A stretch of 64,000 bases of DNA from Nitrosospira sp. Nsp2 (lineage in GTDB: Bacteria; Pseudomonadota; Gammaproteobacteria; Burkholderiales; Nitrosomonadaceae), in the NCBI RefSeq assembly GCF_003050965.1, contig NZ_QAOU01000001.1:434001-498000 (forward strand), in the 5' to 3' direction. Below the pieces are notes generated by a model that did not search any database, was not told the origin of the DNA, and saw nothing but the letters and a program-made list of their open reading frames with translations. Shown piece after piece: positions 56,258-64,000 of the stretch; positions within the stretch are counted from its first letter, which is position 1; each line of letters starts with the position of its first letter. Both the position numbers and the translations under genes were made by a program.

Positions 56258-58882
56258 ATGTCTCAAACGAATGTAGAACAATTTGCGAGCGAATTGGGCG
56301 TGCTTCCGACGGTACTGTTGGAGCAGCTCCGGGCTGCGGGCGTCAGCAAGAATCTGACAGAAGACAGTCTGACCGAGAAGGACAAAACACAGCTTCTCGA
56401 ATATTTGCGCAAAATTCACGGTACCCGAGAGGAGAAAAGCAGAATTTCGCTTCCCCGTCGGCAGACGTCCGAAATCAAGAAATCGGATAGCAGCGGCAAA
56501 GCCCGCAGCATCCAGGTCGAGGTGCGCAAGAAGCGCGTATTTGTTCAGGGCGATTTGGGCGAGAAGCCGGCCGTGGGGAGCAAGCCCGTCGAGGTGGCGG
56601 CGCCTTCAGCCCCTGCTATTGCCGTACCCGCTCCCACGCCGGTGATCGATGCAGCGCAGCAGGCGTTGAGGGAAGAAGAGGCGAGAAGACAGGCCGAATT
56701 AATCGCGCGACAAACCGCGGAATTGAGGGAAAAGAAACTGCGGGAGAGACCTGCGGCAGTTCAAGCCAAGGAAGCAGAGCCAGTCGCTCCAGCTTCGGCC
56801 GCTCCCGTGACCGTGCCTGAGTCTGTCCCCGCGCCTGCCGCCACACCGGCGTCGACTCAGGCGGCTGAGACGCCTCAGCCGCAGGCTGCCACAACCGAAG
56901 GGACGCTGCATAAACCGGTAGTCAAACCCGAAGACAAGGCGAAGGCGGACAAGAAAAAGAAACAGGCGAAGCAGGTTGTCTGGAAAGATGAACGCCTCGA
57001 AAAACGAGGGCTCAAGACCCATGGCGATCTATCCGCAAACAAGGGATGGCGGACGCGCAGGGACAAACACGGCAAGCATGTCTCCGACGACCACGGTCCT
57101 CACGGTTTTTCCGCGCCTACAGAACCGCTCGTCCATGAGGTAATGGTTCCGGAAACAATTTCCGTCGGAGCGCTGGCGCAGAAAATGTCGATCAAGGCGG
57201 CTGAAGTGATCAAGGCCTTGATGAAGATGGGAAACATGGTCACGATTAATCAGATGCTGGATCAGGAAACCGCCATGATAGTGGTGGAGGAGTTGGGCCA
57301 TATTGCCAAATATGCAACTCTGGATAGTCCTGAAGCGTTCCTGGCCGGCACCGAGGCGCCGGCCATCGAGGTTAAAACAGAACCACGTGCGCCAGTGGTT
57401 ACCGTAATGGGTCACGTGGATCACGGCAAAACATCGCTCCTGGATTACATACGGCGGACACGAGTCGCGAGCGGAGAGGCGGGCGGGATCACGCAGCATA
57501 TTGGCGCATATCACGTCGAAACCGAGCGCGGTATGGTTACGTTCCTGGACACGCCCGGTCACGAGGCTTTTACGGCGATGCGTGCTCGCGGCGCGAAGGT
57601 CACCGACCTTGTTGTATTAGTAGTGGCGGCCGATGACGGCGTGATGCCCCAGACCATCGAGGCGATCCACCATGCCAAGGCGGCCAAGGTGCCCCTCGTG
57701 GTGGCGGTAACCAAGGTGGACAAGCCGGACGCGAACCCGGAGCGCATCAGACAGGAACTGGTAACACAGGAAGTAGTGCCTGACGACTGGGGGGGAGACA
57801 CGATGTTTGTCAATGTTTCCGCCAAGACTGGGGTGGGCATCGACGAACTTCTGGAAAGCGTATTGCTTCAGGCGGAAGTGCTGGAACTGCAAGCGCCGCA
57901 GGATGCCCCTGCGAAAGGTATCGTCATTGAATCGCGTCTGGACAAGGGACGCGGCCCGGTAGCGACAATACTGGTGCAATCCGGCACGCTGAGGCGTGGT
58001 GATGTATTGCTTGCCGGCGCGGTGTATGGCCGGGTACGGGCGATGCTCGACGAAAATGGGAAGCCGGTAGAACAGGCGGGACCCTCTCTTCCTGTTGAAA
58101 TACAGGGTTTGTCGGAAGTGCCGGTAGCCGGCGAAGCCGTAGTGGCGCTGGCTGATGAGCGCAAAGCGCGAGAAATAGCACTTTTCCGTCAAGGCAAGTT
58201 TCGCGATGTGAAGCTTGCCAAACAGCACGCAGCCAAACTGGAAAACGTGTTCGAGCAGAAGGGCGAGGTCAAGGTGCTTGCGCTCATCATCAAGGCCGAT
58301 GTCCAGGGCTCCTACGAGGCGCTAACGCATGCGCTGCAACGGCTTTCCACGGATGAGGTAAGGGTGAACATCATCCATAGCGGCGTGGGTGCAATTACGG
58401 AGTCGGATATTAATCTTGCGCTGGCATCCAAAGCGGTTGTGATTGGCTTCAATAGCCGCGCGGATACGGTGGCGCGCAAGCTCATCGGCTCCACTGGCGT
58501 GGATGTGCGTTATTACAGCATCATCTATGAGGCGGTGGATGAAATCAAGGCTGCGCTATCCGGCATGATGACGCCCGACCGAAAAGAGAATGTCACCGGG
58601 TTGCTCGAAGTTCGCAATGTCTTCCGCATTTCCAAGGTTGGTACAGTGGCGGGTTGCTACGTCCTGGAGGGCATCATCAAGCGGGGCTCGCTGGTGAGAT
58701 TGATCCGTAACGGTGAGCTGGTTCATACGGGTGAGCTGGACTCCCTGAAGCGCTTCAAGGACGACGTGCGAGAGGTGAGGGCGGGTTTCGAGTGCGGACT
58801 TTCGCTGAAAAACTTCAACGATATCGAGCTTGGGGATCAACTGGAAACATACGAAATCGTCGAAGTTGCGCGCAGCCTGTAA
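56258..58882 (+). CDS. infB: Translation initiation factor IF-2
   Basis: IF-2 places initiator tRNA on the 30S subunit and is a GTPase. The 874-aa protein has the IF2 N-terminal domain (1-50), a long charged Ala/Glu/Lys-rich linker (90-240), a second N-terminal domain (about 295-345), and the G domain from about 375. GTP loops are G1 [10 protein letters not shown]3 DTPGHEAF and G4 [13 protein letters not shown]4 has Thr in place of the usual Asn of NKID, a variant tolerated in other GTPases. Domains 2-4 follow with normal spacing. No good internal IF2-beta start was checked. Confidence 0.98.
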   Translation: MSQTNVEQFASELGVLPTVLLEQLRAAGVSKNLTEDSLTEKDKTQLLEYLRKIHGTREEKSRISLPRRQTSEIKKSDSSGKARSIQVEVRKKRVFVQGDLGEKPAVGSKPVEVAAPSAPAIAVPAPTPVIDAAQQALREEEARRQAELIARQTAELREKKLRERPAAVQAKEAEPVAPASAAPVTVPESVPAPAATPASTQAAETPQPQAATTEGTLHKPVVKPEDKAKADKKKKQAKQVVWKDERLEKRGLKTHGDLSANKGWRTRRDKHGKHVSDDHGPHGFSAPTEPLVHEVMVPETISVGALAQKMSIKAAEVIKALMKMGNMVTINQMLDQETAMIVVEELGHIAKYATLDSPEAFLAGTEAPAIEVKTEPRAPVVTVMGHVDHGKTSLLDYIRRTRVASGEAGGITQHIGAYHVETERGMVTFLDTPGHEAFTAMRARGAKVTDLVVLVVAADDGVMPQTIEAIHHAKAAKVPLVVAVTKVDKPDANPERIRQELVTQEVVPDDWGGDTMFVNVSAKTGVGIDELLESVLLQAEVLELQAPQDAPAKGIVIESRLDKGRGPVATILVQSGTLRRGDVLLAGAVYGRVRAMLDENGKPVEQAGPSLPVEIQGLSEVPVAGEAVVALADERKAREIALFRQGKFRDVKLAKQHAAKLENVFEQKGEVKVLALIIKADVQGSYEALTHALQRLSTDEVRVNIIHSGVGAITESDINLALASKAVVIGFNSRADTVARKLIGSTGVDVRYYSIIYEAVDEIKAALSGMMTPDRKENVTGLLEVRNVFRISKVGTVAGCYVLEGIIKRGSLVRLIRNGELVHTGELDSLKRFKDDVREVRAGFECGLSLKNFNDIELGDQLETYEIVEVARSL

Positions 58883-58911
58883 CGCGGGCTGCGCGGCCCG
58901 CGTGAAGCATT

Positions 58912-59292
58912 ATGCCTAAAGATTATTCCCGCTCCTTGCGCATCGCCGACCAGATCCAGCGCGAACTGGCTGATCTGATTCGCAACGAGCTTAAAGATCC
59001 GCGCATCGGAATGCTCACTTTGACCGGCGTTGAGGTGAGTCACGATTATGCGCACGCCAAGGTTTTCTACACGACGCTGCGCAGCGAAAGCGACAACTTT
59101 CTCATTAGTAACGGACTGGAGCATGCGGCGGGATTTTTACGCAGCCAGTTATCCCATCGCCTGAAGCTCCGCGTGGTGCCCCAGCTTCATTTCGTCTATG
59201 ACGAGTCGATCGAGCGCGGGGTGCGCCTATCGCAACTGATTGATGAGGCCGTGGCGCGTGAAGGATCCGCGAACAAGCCGGATGAGAGCTGA
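58912..59292 (+). CDS. rbfA: 30S ribosome-binding factor A
   Basis: RbfA is a KH-fold factor needed for 16S rRNA 5'-end maturation and cold adaptation. The 126-aa protein opens MPKDYSRSLRIADQIQRELA, with LIRNELKDPRIGMLTLTGV and RVVPQLHFVYDES as further family signatures. It sits between infB and truB, the common bacterial order. Confidence 0.97.
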   Translation: MPKDYSRSLRIADQIQRELADLIRNELKDPRIGMLTLTGVEVSHDYAHAKVFYTTLRSESDNFLISNGLEHAAGFLRSQLSHRLKLRVVPQLHFVYDESIERGVRLSQLIDEAVAREGSANKPDES

Positions 59293-59331
59293 CTTTCCGC
59301 ATCATCGCCGGGTTCTGATTCATTTCGCATA

Positions 59332-60282
59332 TTGAAAGCCGAAGTTGCGCGGCCAGTGCGAATCAAGCGCGAAATCAGCGGCGTCCTGCTGCTGGACAAA
59401 CCCGGCGGCATATCCTCGAATCAGGCGCTCCAGATTGCCAAACGTTTCTTTTGCGCGCGCAAAGCCGGTCATACCGGCACGCTCGATCCTATGGCGACTG
59501 GCCTGTTGCCCATCTGCCTTGGTGATGCGACCAGATTCTCTTCCGCCTTGTTGGGAGCGGACAAGACTTATGAAGCGACGCTGAGACCTGGATATATCAG
59601 CACGACCGGGGATGCGGAGGGCAATATTTCAGTTGCGGGAGGGGTTCCGCCTCAGGGTTTGAAAAACGCACTGCCTCAAGTAAAGACCGTACTGGGCGGT
59701 TTCACCGGCTTGATCAACCAGGTGCCCCCGATGTACAGCGCCCTGAAGCATCGGGGTAAGCCCATGTATGCCTACGCCAGGGAAGGCATGGAGATCGAGC
59801 GGCAACCGCGCGAGGTGACTATTCATGAGTTGCGCCTGACGGCCATTGACGACAATGAAATCAGTATCATGGTCAGATGTGGTTCGGGTACGTATATTCG
59901 CACGCTGGCGGAGGACATTGGTAAAGCACTGGGCCTGGGGGGCGCCTATCTCACCGCCTTGCGCCGCACCATTCTCGATGATTTCGATTTGTCGCAGGCG
60001 TATACGCTGGATGCGCTTGAGGCCATGTCGATACCCGAGCGCGATTCTCGCCTGCTTCCGGTGGACGCGCTGCTGCGAGGTCTACCCGCCGTTATGCTGG
60101 AGGCTCCGGCAGCGGCATTCTTAAGACAGGGACGCAGCGTGGCAGGCGTTGGAAGAGCCAACGCGGAAGGGCAGAAGATTCGCCTATATGACGAGAAAAA
60201 GAATTTCCTGGGCCTTGGGGAAGTGACGGCGGGAGGAGATATTGCCCCAAAAAAAATCGTAGGGAACGTACAGAAATTATGA
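59332..60282 (+). CDS. truB: tRNA pseudouridine(55) synthase
   Basis: TruB makes pseudouridine 55 in the T-loop of tRNAs. The catalytic Asp is in GHTGTLDPMATGLLP near residue 52, and GVLLLDKPGGISSN precedes it. YIRTLAEDIGKALG is the RNA-binding part. The start is uncertain: TTG 59332 (316 aa) or GTG 59356, and neither has a clear ribosome-binding site. Its stop overlaps the stop of the convergent response-regulator gene by 6 bases. It ends the rimP operon. Confidence 0.95.
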   Translation: MKAEVARPVRIKREISGVLLLDKPGGISSNQALQIAKRFFCARKAGHTGTLDPMATGLLPICLGDATRFSSALLGADKTYEATLRPGYISTTGDAEGNISVAGGVPPQGLKNALPQVKTVLGGFTGLINQVPPMYSALKHRGKPMYAYAREGMEIERQPREVTIHELRLTAIDDNEISIMVRCGSGTYIRTLAEDIGKALGLGGAYLTALRRTILDDFDLSQAYTLDALEAMSIPERDSRLLPVDALLRGLPAVMLEAPAAAFLRQGRSVAGVGRANAEGQKIRLYDEKKNFLGLGEVTAGGDIAPKKIVGNVQKL

Positions 60283-61116
60283 ATGTTCCTTGGATCGCAT
60301 GCTGTCCGTCACGTCTTTTCCTATCCCCCGATACCCGGTAAAGCGGCCTGAAGAGTCGAACATCGGTTCGCCGCTTACCATTAAATATTGTTGGGACCCG
60401 TCGGGTCGGGTACGGCTGTAAACAAAATCGATAAAAGGCCGGCGTGCCTCAATGTTTGCCTTGAAGACAGTGTACTCAGTCTCGTTCCAGCGCGCCCCCA
60501 CGTTTTCTTTTGGTTCACCCAGCAAGTTGTCTACTGTGATCCCGAGCATATCCAGGACGGGACCATAAACTTTGATGAAATTCCCTTTCTCATCCTGTTC
60601 CCAGTACCAGTCGGAAGCCAGTTCCGTCAAGCGGCGGAAGCGTGCTTCGCTTTCGCGCAGCTCCGCAGTCCGCTCTGCCACGGTTTGCTCCAGCACCTTG
60701 TTGTAATTTTCCAGTTGCTTATACAAGAGGCGCACCTCGAGCATATTGTAAATACGAGTCTGGACTTCGATCAGGTCGAATGGCTTGCTGACGAAATCTT
60801 TCGCCCCCGCTTGCAGTGCTCGCAGCTTATGCCCCGGTTGGGCGGTGATCACGAGTACCGGCAGATAGCCATGCGTTTCGATTTTCTTCAGTTCTTCCAG
60901 TACCTGAAAGCCATCCATACCCGGCATCTGAAGATCAAGCAGAACCAGGTCATAACGGTTCTGCCGATAGAGTTCACCCACCTCTCGTGGATTCATTGTT
61001 GAAGAAATGTGGGTATAACCGCCATCACTCAGCATTTGCTCAAGCAACCGGACATTCGCCTCCTGATCATCAACGACCAGGATTTTCGCATTGAGAATTT
61101 CGGGTTTACTGATCAT
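60277..61116 (-). CDS. Response regulator with PAS domain
   Basis: The 279-aa protein starts at ATG 61116, with a GGGAC site. It has a receiver domain (1-120) with the acidic pair in VVDDQEAN, the phospho-acceptor Asp in LVLLDLQMPGMDGFQV and the Lys in FVSKPFD. A coiled-coil (about 130-160; YNKVLEQTVAERTAELRESE) leads to a PAS/PAC domain (160-275). There is no output or kinase domain, so it may pass signal by contact. Its receiver and linker resemble those of the upstream gene, with which it may have arisen by duplication. Confidence 0.92.
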   Translation of the reverse strand: MISKPEILNAKILVVDDQEANVRLLEQMLSDGGYTHISSTMNPREVGELYRQNRYDLVLLDLQMPGMDGFQVLEELKKIETHGYLPVLVITAQPGHKLRALQAGAKDFVSKPFDLIEVQTRIYNMLEVRLLYKQLENYNKVLEQTVAERTAELRESEARFRRLTELASDWYWEQDEKGNFIKVYGPVLDMLGITVDNLLGEPKENVGARWNETEYTVFKANIEARRPFIDFVYSRTRPDGSQQYLMVSGEPMFDSSGRFTGYRGIGKDVTDSMRSKEHS

Positions 61117-61279
61117 TATTGTCCCGTGCACTGCACTTTATCAACTCGGAAGGTTGTCTTCAGATGACACACCTTGTTCCGAAAAGTTATTATATAGCTG
61201 ATCTGTATTATATTTGTGTTTCCACCAGAAACAATTGGACACAAGTACAACCCTTGGAAGGAAACAATGAATTAATGGC

Positions 61280-62209
61280 TCATCCGTGCGAAATACGATA
61301 AGTGTTCTTGTTGGCCTGCTTGGCTTCGAGCAGCGCGGTGTCTGCGTTTTTCAACAGGGTCTTCACTTCCTTCCCATTGTGAGGATAAAGACCAACCCCG
61401 GCGCTGGCCGTCAGTCTGACGTCATTGCCCTGGACACTATAGGGCTGTGATAGTGCTTTGATGATTTTTTCCGCGGCAAGAGCCACTCCATCAATGCTAT
61501 TTACATAGGGCATTGCAATTACAAATTCATCACCGCCGAGACGCGCTACCGTATCCTCCTGCCGCACAGCCGCCACGAGGCGCGCTGCAACCAGTTTAAG
61601 CAGCAGGTCGCCGACATCATGACCCAACGTGTTGTTGATTTGCCTGAATCCGTCCAGGTCCAGATATACGACAGCCATGATGCTGCCGTTCCTTTTTGCA
61701 TGAATAATCGCCTGCGAGACTCTTTCTACCAGAAGGCGGCGGTTTGCAAGCCCCGTGAGCGGGTCGTGCAGTGCCATGAATTCCTGGGTTTTTGCATAGC
61801 TGCGGGCCTGCTGATGCAATAGGCGTACTTCGAGCAAATTGTGCACCCGCGCGAGCACCTCCGCCATATCGAACGGCTTGCTGACAAAATCCTTGGCCCC
61901 GGATTGGAGTGCGCGAAGCTTGCAATCCGGATTGGCCGTAACGACCAGTACCGACAAATAGCCATCTGCCTCGATTTCCTTCAAAGCTTCCAGCACCTGA
62001 AATCCGTCCATCCCGGCCATTTTCAAATCAAGCAGAATCAGATCGTAATGATTCTGACGGTGCAATTCATAAACCTTGTATGGATCCGTCGTGAATGAAA
62101 CAGAAGTATAGCTAGCGACTTCCAGTACGCGTCGTAACAGCAAAACGTTTGATTCCTGATCGTCAACAATCAGTATTTTTGCGTTATGAATCTCGGTTTC
62201 GCTGATCAT
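61280..62209 (-). CDS. Response regulator with GGDEF domain (diguanylate cyclase)
   Basis: A 309-aa protein in which phosphorylation of the N-terminal receiver (1-120; ILIVDDQESN, LILLDLKMAGMDGF, FVSKPFD) probably controls a C-terminal GGDEF domain that makes c-di-GMP from two GTP. The active motif is ARLGGDEFVIAM, and the upstream RQED (5 residues before GGDEF) forms a full inhibitory I-site. Both points argue for an active cyclase. It is a sister of the PAS-type regulator downstream. The c-di-GMP riboswitch at 32776 shows that this second messenger is used in the cell. Confidence 0.94.
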   Translation of the reverse strand: MISETEIHNAKILIVDDQESNVLLLRRVLEVASYTSVSFTTDPYKVYELHRQNHYDLILLDLKMAGMDGFQVLEALKEIEADGYLSVLVVTANPDCKLRALQSGAKDFVSKPFDMAEVLARVHNLLEVRLLHQQARSYAKTQEFMALHDPLTGLANRRLLVERVSQAIIHAKRNGSIMAVVYLDLDGFRQINNTLGHDVGDLLLKLVAARLVAAVRQEDTVARLGGDEFVIAMPYVNSIDGVALAAEKIIKALSQPYSVQGNDVRLTASAGVGLYPHNGKEVKTLLKNADTALLEAKQANKNTYRISHG

Positions 62210-62512
62210 ATAACTATGTTTTCATCTCTACCTTGCTCATCTTATTAGACATTCAGGTGGTAATTCATGTCCCTGAGTTCATAAGGAGAGAACGGTCGGG
62301 CGAACTGGCCGCGGTCGGCAGGCCGCTATCGTATTGTTAATTCCTCACCACAGATTTACCCGTTTCTCATGCTTATTCTTAGCAAATCGCTATTTTGCCG
62401 TTATTTCAACCCCCCCTCTGTGCGTTATCTCTCATAACAGCACCATAAAAGTGATTTTGTTGTGCAGAGTTTGAGCAGCGCGCCGCTCGTTTGGCGAGAC
62501 CGTGAACGCAAT
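62210..62512. other. Intergenic region upstream of the GGDEF gene and tRNA-fMet
   Basis: This holds the promoter of the minus-strand regulator, which I cannot place. It includes a small imperfect repeat near 62425-62465 (ATAACAGCAC and related) of no clear meaning. No gene is seen. Confidence 0.4.
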
Positions 62513-62540
62513 TTGCTCTTTTGAACTGGTCTGGTATAAT
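62513..62540 (+). promoter_or_regulatory. Promoter of tRNA-fMet
   Basis: TTGCTC (62513-62518), a 16-base spacer, then a perfect -10 TATAAT (62535-62540). The tRNA begins 5 bases after the -10, so the 5' leader would be nearly absent. Confidence 0.6.
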
Positions 62541-62545
62541 GCTGG

Positions 62546-62622
<77 letters not shown>

Positions 62623-62956
62623 ACTTCCAAAACGCCGATTTTCATTCAGAGAATCACAACGGCGCCCTCCAGAGTATTAGCTCGCTGAACCGGATGGCTG
62701 ACATACGTCCAGGAAATTTGCTCAATCAGGAGCAACTCCGCCCGGATACGAAAAATGAACGCCGCCCCTGTGCGCAATCTTACGTATAAGCAACCTTACC
62801 TCTGTAAGCAACATTAACGTAGGGCGGTATCAGCAATTCTTGCTCTGGCCACTACGTTCTATGCTCGTAAGGTTATCCTCGCCGGTATGCGTGTTACAAT
62901 ACCTTTCAATAGTATGAAGGTTGGAATTTATTAGTGTCGTACTTTCAGCTTTATAT
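62623..62956. other. Intergenic region between tRNA-fMet and the 4.5S RNA
   Basis: No convincing gene. A TACAAT at 62895-62900 could be the -10 of the 4.5S RNA promoter, but no good -35 accompanies it and it lies 57 bases before the RNA. Confidence 0.4.
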
Positions 62957-63052
62957 GGCGGGCCTCCCCGCATTGCATGGTAGTGAACCTGGTCAGGTCC
63001 GGAAGGAAGCAGCCACAGCTATTTTCTGCAAGTGCCGGGGGACAGGCTCGCC
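62957..63052 (+). ncRNA. ffs: 4.5S signal recognition particle RNA
   Basis: The RNA pairs with Ffh to form the bacterial SRP that targets membrane proteins. The ends form a long hairpin (GGCG/CGCC, GCCT/AGGC, CCCG/CGGG). The domain IV signature GGTCAGGTCCGGAAGGAAGC (62991-63010) is intact. Length about 96 bases matches the small bacterial type. It lies just upstream of dnaX, a common neighbour in bacteria. Confidence 0.95.
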
Positions 63053-63196
63053 ACCCATTTTGTTCGAGAAAATGGTCGGGGTGCAATAGAACCAGCAGAG
63101 CCGGCAGCGAGCCGGTTCTGCCCAACTTCAAGTTGTCAGCACAACAAATCCGCCCTTGCCCTCCGTCGACAATAACTGCCTCTTCTTTTATTCATC

Positions 63197-64000
63197 GTGT
63201 CCCAGACTCAAGTTCTTGCCAGAAAGTGGCGCCCAAAGAGCTTCTCCGAACTGACCGGACAAGACCATGTGGTCAAGGCGCTTACCAACGCCCTTGAACA
63301 ACAGCGGCTGCATCATGCCTATCTTTTTACAGGTACCCGCGGGATCGGCAAGACCACCATCGCGCGCATTTTAGCCAAGGCTCTCAACTGTCGAACGGGA
63401 ATTACCGCGTCACCGTGCGGCATATGTTCCGCCTGTACTGAAATTGACGAGGGGCGCTTCGTTGATTTGCTCGAGGTGGACGCCGCTTCCAATACACAAG
63501 TGGAAAAGATGCGGGAATTGCTGGAGAACGCGCTTTATGCGCCTACAACTGCGCGTTACAAGGTTTACATCATTGACGAAGTTCACATGCTCTCCAAATC
63601 GGCTTTCAATGCGATGCTGAAAACACTGGAGGAGCCGCCGGAGCATGTCAAGTTCATCCTTGCAACGACCGATCCACAGAAGATTCCCGTTACTGTTCTA
63701 TCCCGGTGCCTGCAATTCAACCTGAAGCAGATTCCACCGGGCCTGATTGCCGCCCATCTCAAGTACGTGCTTGAACAGGAACAGATCAGCTGCGATGCGA
63801 TTTCGCTGCAATTGCTCTCGCGCGCCGCGCAAGGCAGCATGCGTGATGCCCTGAGTATCCTGGACCAGGCCATCTCGTTTGGGGAGGGCAAGATCGAAGA
63901 AGCGGGTGTGCGCGACATGCTGGGCGCAATTGATCAGAGTTATCTTTATGATCTGCTTGACGGGTTGGCCCGCAAAGACGGTGCGTATATGCTGGCAATA
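63197..64000 (+). CDS. dnaX: DNA polymerase III subunits gamma/tau (5' part)
   Basis: DnaX is the clamp-loader ATPase. The first 268 codons are present, and the gene runs off the right edge. From GTG 63197 it opens SQTQVLARKWRPKSFSELTG. Walker A is GTRGIGKTT, the zinc-binding Cys are NCRTG, CGICSAC, and the sensor SRC motif is LSRCLQF. DEVHMLSKSAFNAMLKTLEE is the family signature. Whether it makes gamma by frameshift cannot be seen, since that site lies beyond the window. Confidence 0.97.
   Translation, partial: MSQTQVLARKWRPKSFSELTGQDHVVKALTNALEQQRLHHAYLFTGTRGIGKTTIARILAKALNCRTGITASPCGICSACTEIDEGRFVDLLEVDAASNTQVEKMRELLENALYAPTTARYKVYIIDEVHMLSKSAFNAMLKTLEEPPEHVKFILATTDPQKIPVTVLSRCLQFNLKQIPPGLIAAHLKYVLEQEQISCDAISLQLLSRAAQGSMRDALSILDQAISFGEGKIEEAGVRDMLGAIDQSYLYDLLDGLARKDGAYMLAI

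Noticed and set aside
57690-57740. IF-2 with TKVD instead of NKID in G4 as a defective GTPase
   Set aside because: Thr at this position is accepted in other GTPases and the other G motifs are intact, so loss of function is not supported.
60388-61002. Plus-strand open frame of 204 codons
   Set aside because: Antisense to the REC-PAS regulator, no ribosome-binding site.

Overview
The window looks like chromosomal DNA of a betaproteobacterium, most likely an ammonia oxidiser of the Nitrosomonadaceae (Nitrosospira-like). This is an inference from gene order and gene types: leuC-entericidin-leuD-leuB-asd-fimV-truA-trpFBA-accD-folC-dedD-cvpA-purF-metZ, a PEP-CTERM protein behind a sigma-54-type promoter, an ergothioneine egtBD pair, and rimP-nusA-infB-rbfA-truB. 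No rRNA or nitrification gene is present to prove it. Almost all of it is ordinary core genome. The accessory-looking parts are bases 1-1810, 4046-4393, 9629-10094 and 31198-31758.

Layout. 1-1810 is gene-poor and holds one unknown gene plus a decayed copy of its 3' end. 1811-4045 (minus) is a probable NlpC/P60-like protein with a PhoD-like phosphatase. 4394-9628 (minus) carries mnmC, a TerC-family membrane protein and the ergothioneine genes egtB and egtD, which overlap by ATGA. 10095-14370 has a PRC-barrel protein, a PD-(D/E)XK nuclease fused to a DinG/XPD-type helicase, and an MFS transporter. 14486-31197 (plus) is a long biosynthetic run for leucine, aspartate semialdehyde, tryptophan, malonyl-CoA, folate, purines and methionine, ending in metZ behind a SAM-II riboswitch and terminator. 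31759-34873 holds the PEP-CTERM gene and a subtilisin-like protease preceded by a cyclic-di-GMP-I riboswitch. 35013-39500 (minus) is an envelope block: M48 protease, two cyclophilins, an L,D-transpeptidase and a TPR protein. 39588-50813 (plus) holds cysS, several small or poorly known genes, rmuC, mtfA-glk, greB and a SpoU methyltransferase. 50823-53909 (minus) is a metallo-beta-lactamase-fold hydrolase and acetyl-CoA synthetase. 54298-60282 is the rimP-nusA-infB-rbfA-truB operon. 60277-62209 (minus) holds two sister response regulators, one with PAS and one with GGDEF. The right edge has tRNA-fMet, 4.5S (SRP) RNA and the start of dnaX, which is cut off by the window.

The most notable signals are in noncoding DNA. 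They are a SAM-II aptamer whose last bases can form an anti-terminator in front of metZ, a c-di-GMP-I aptamer in front of a secreted protease (with a diguanylate cyclase gene in the same window), a near-perfect sigma-54 -24/-12 element in front of the PEP-CTERM gene, and a nested inverted repeat ending on the rimP start codon. No clearly new defence or mobile system was found. There is no CRISPR array, prophage, integrase or intact insertion sequence.
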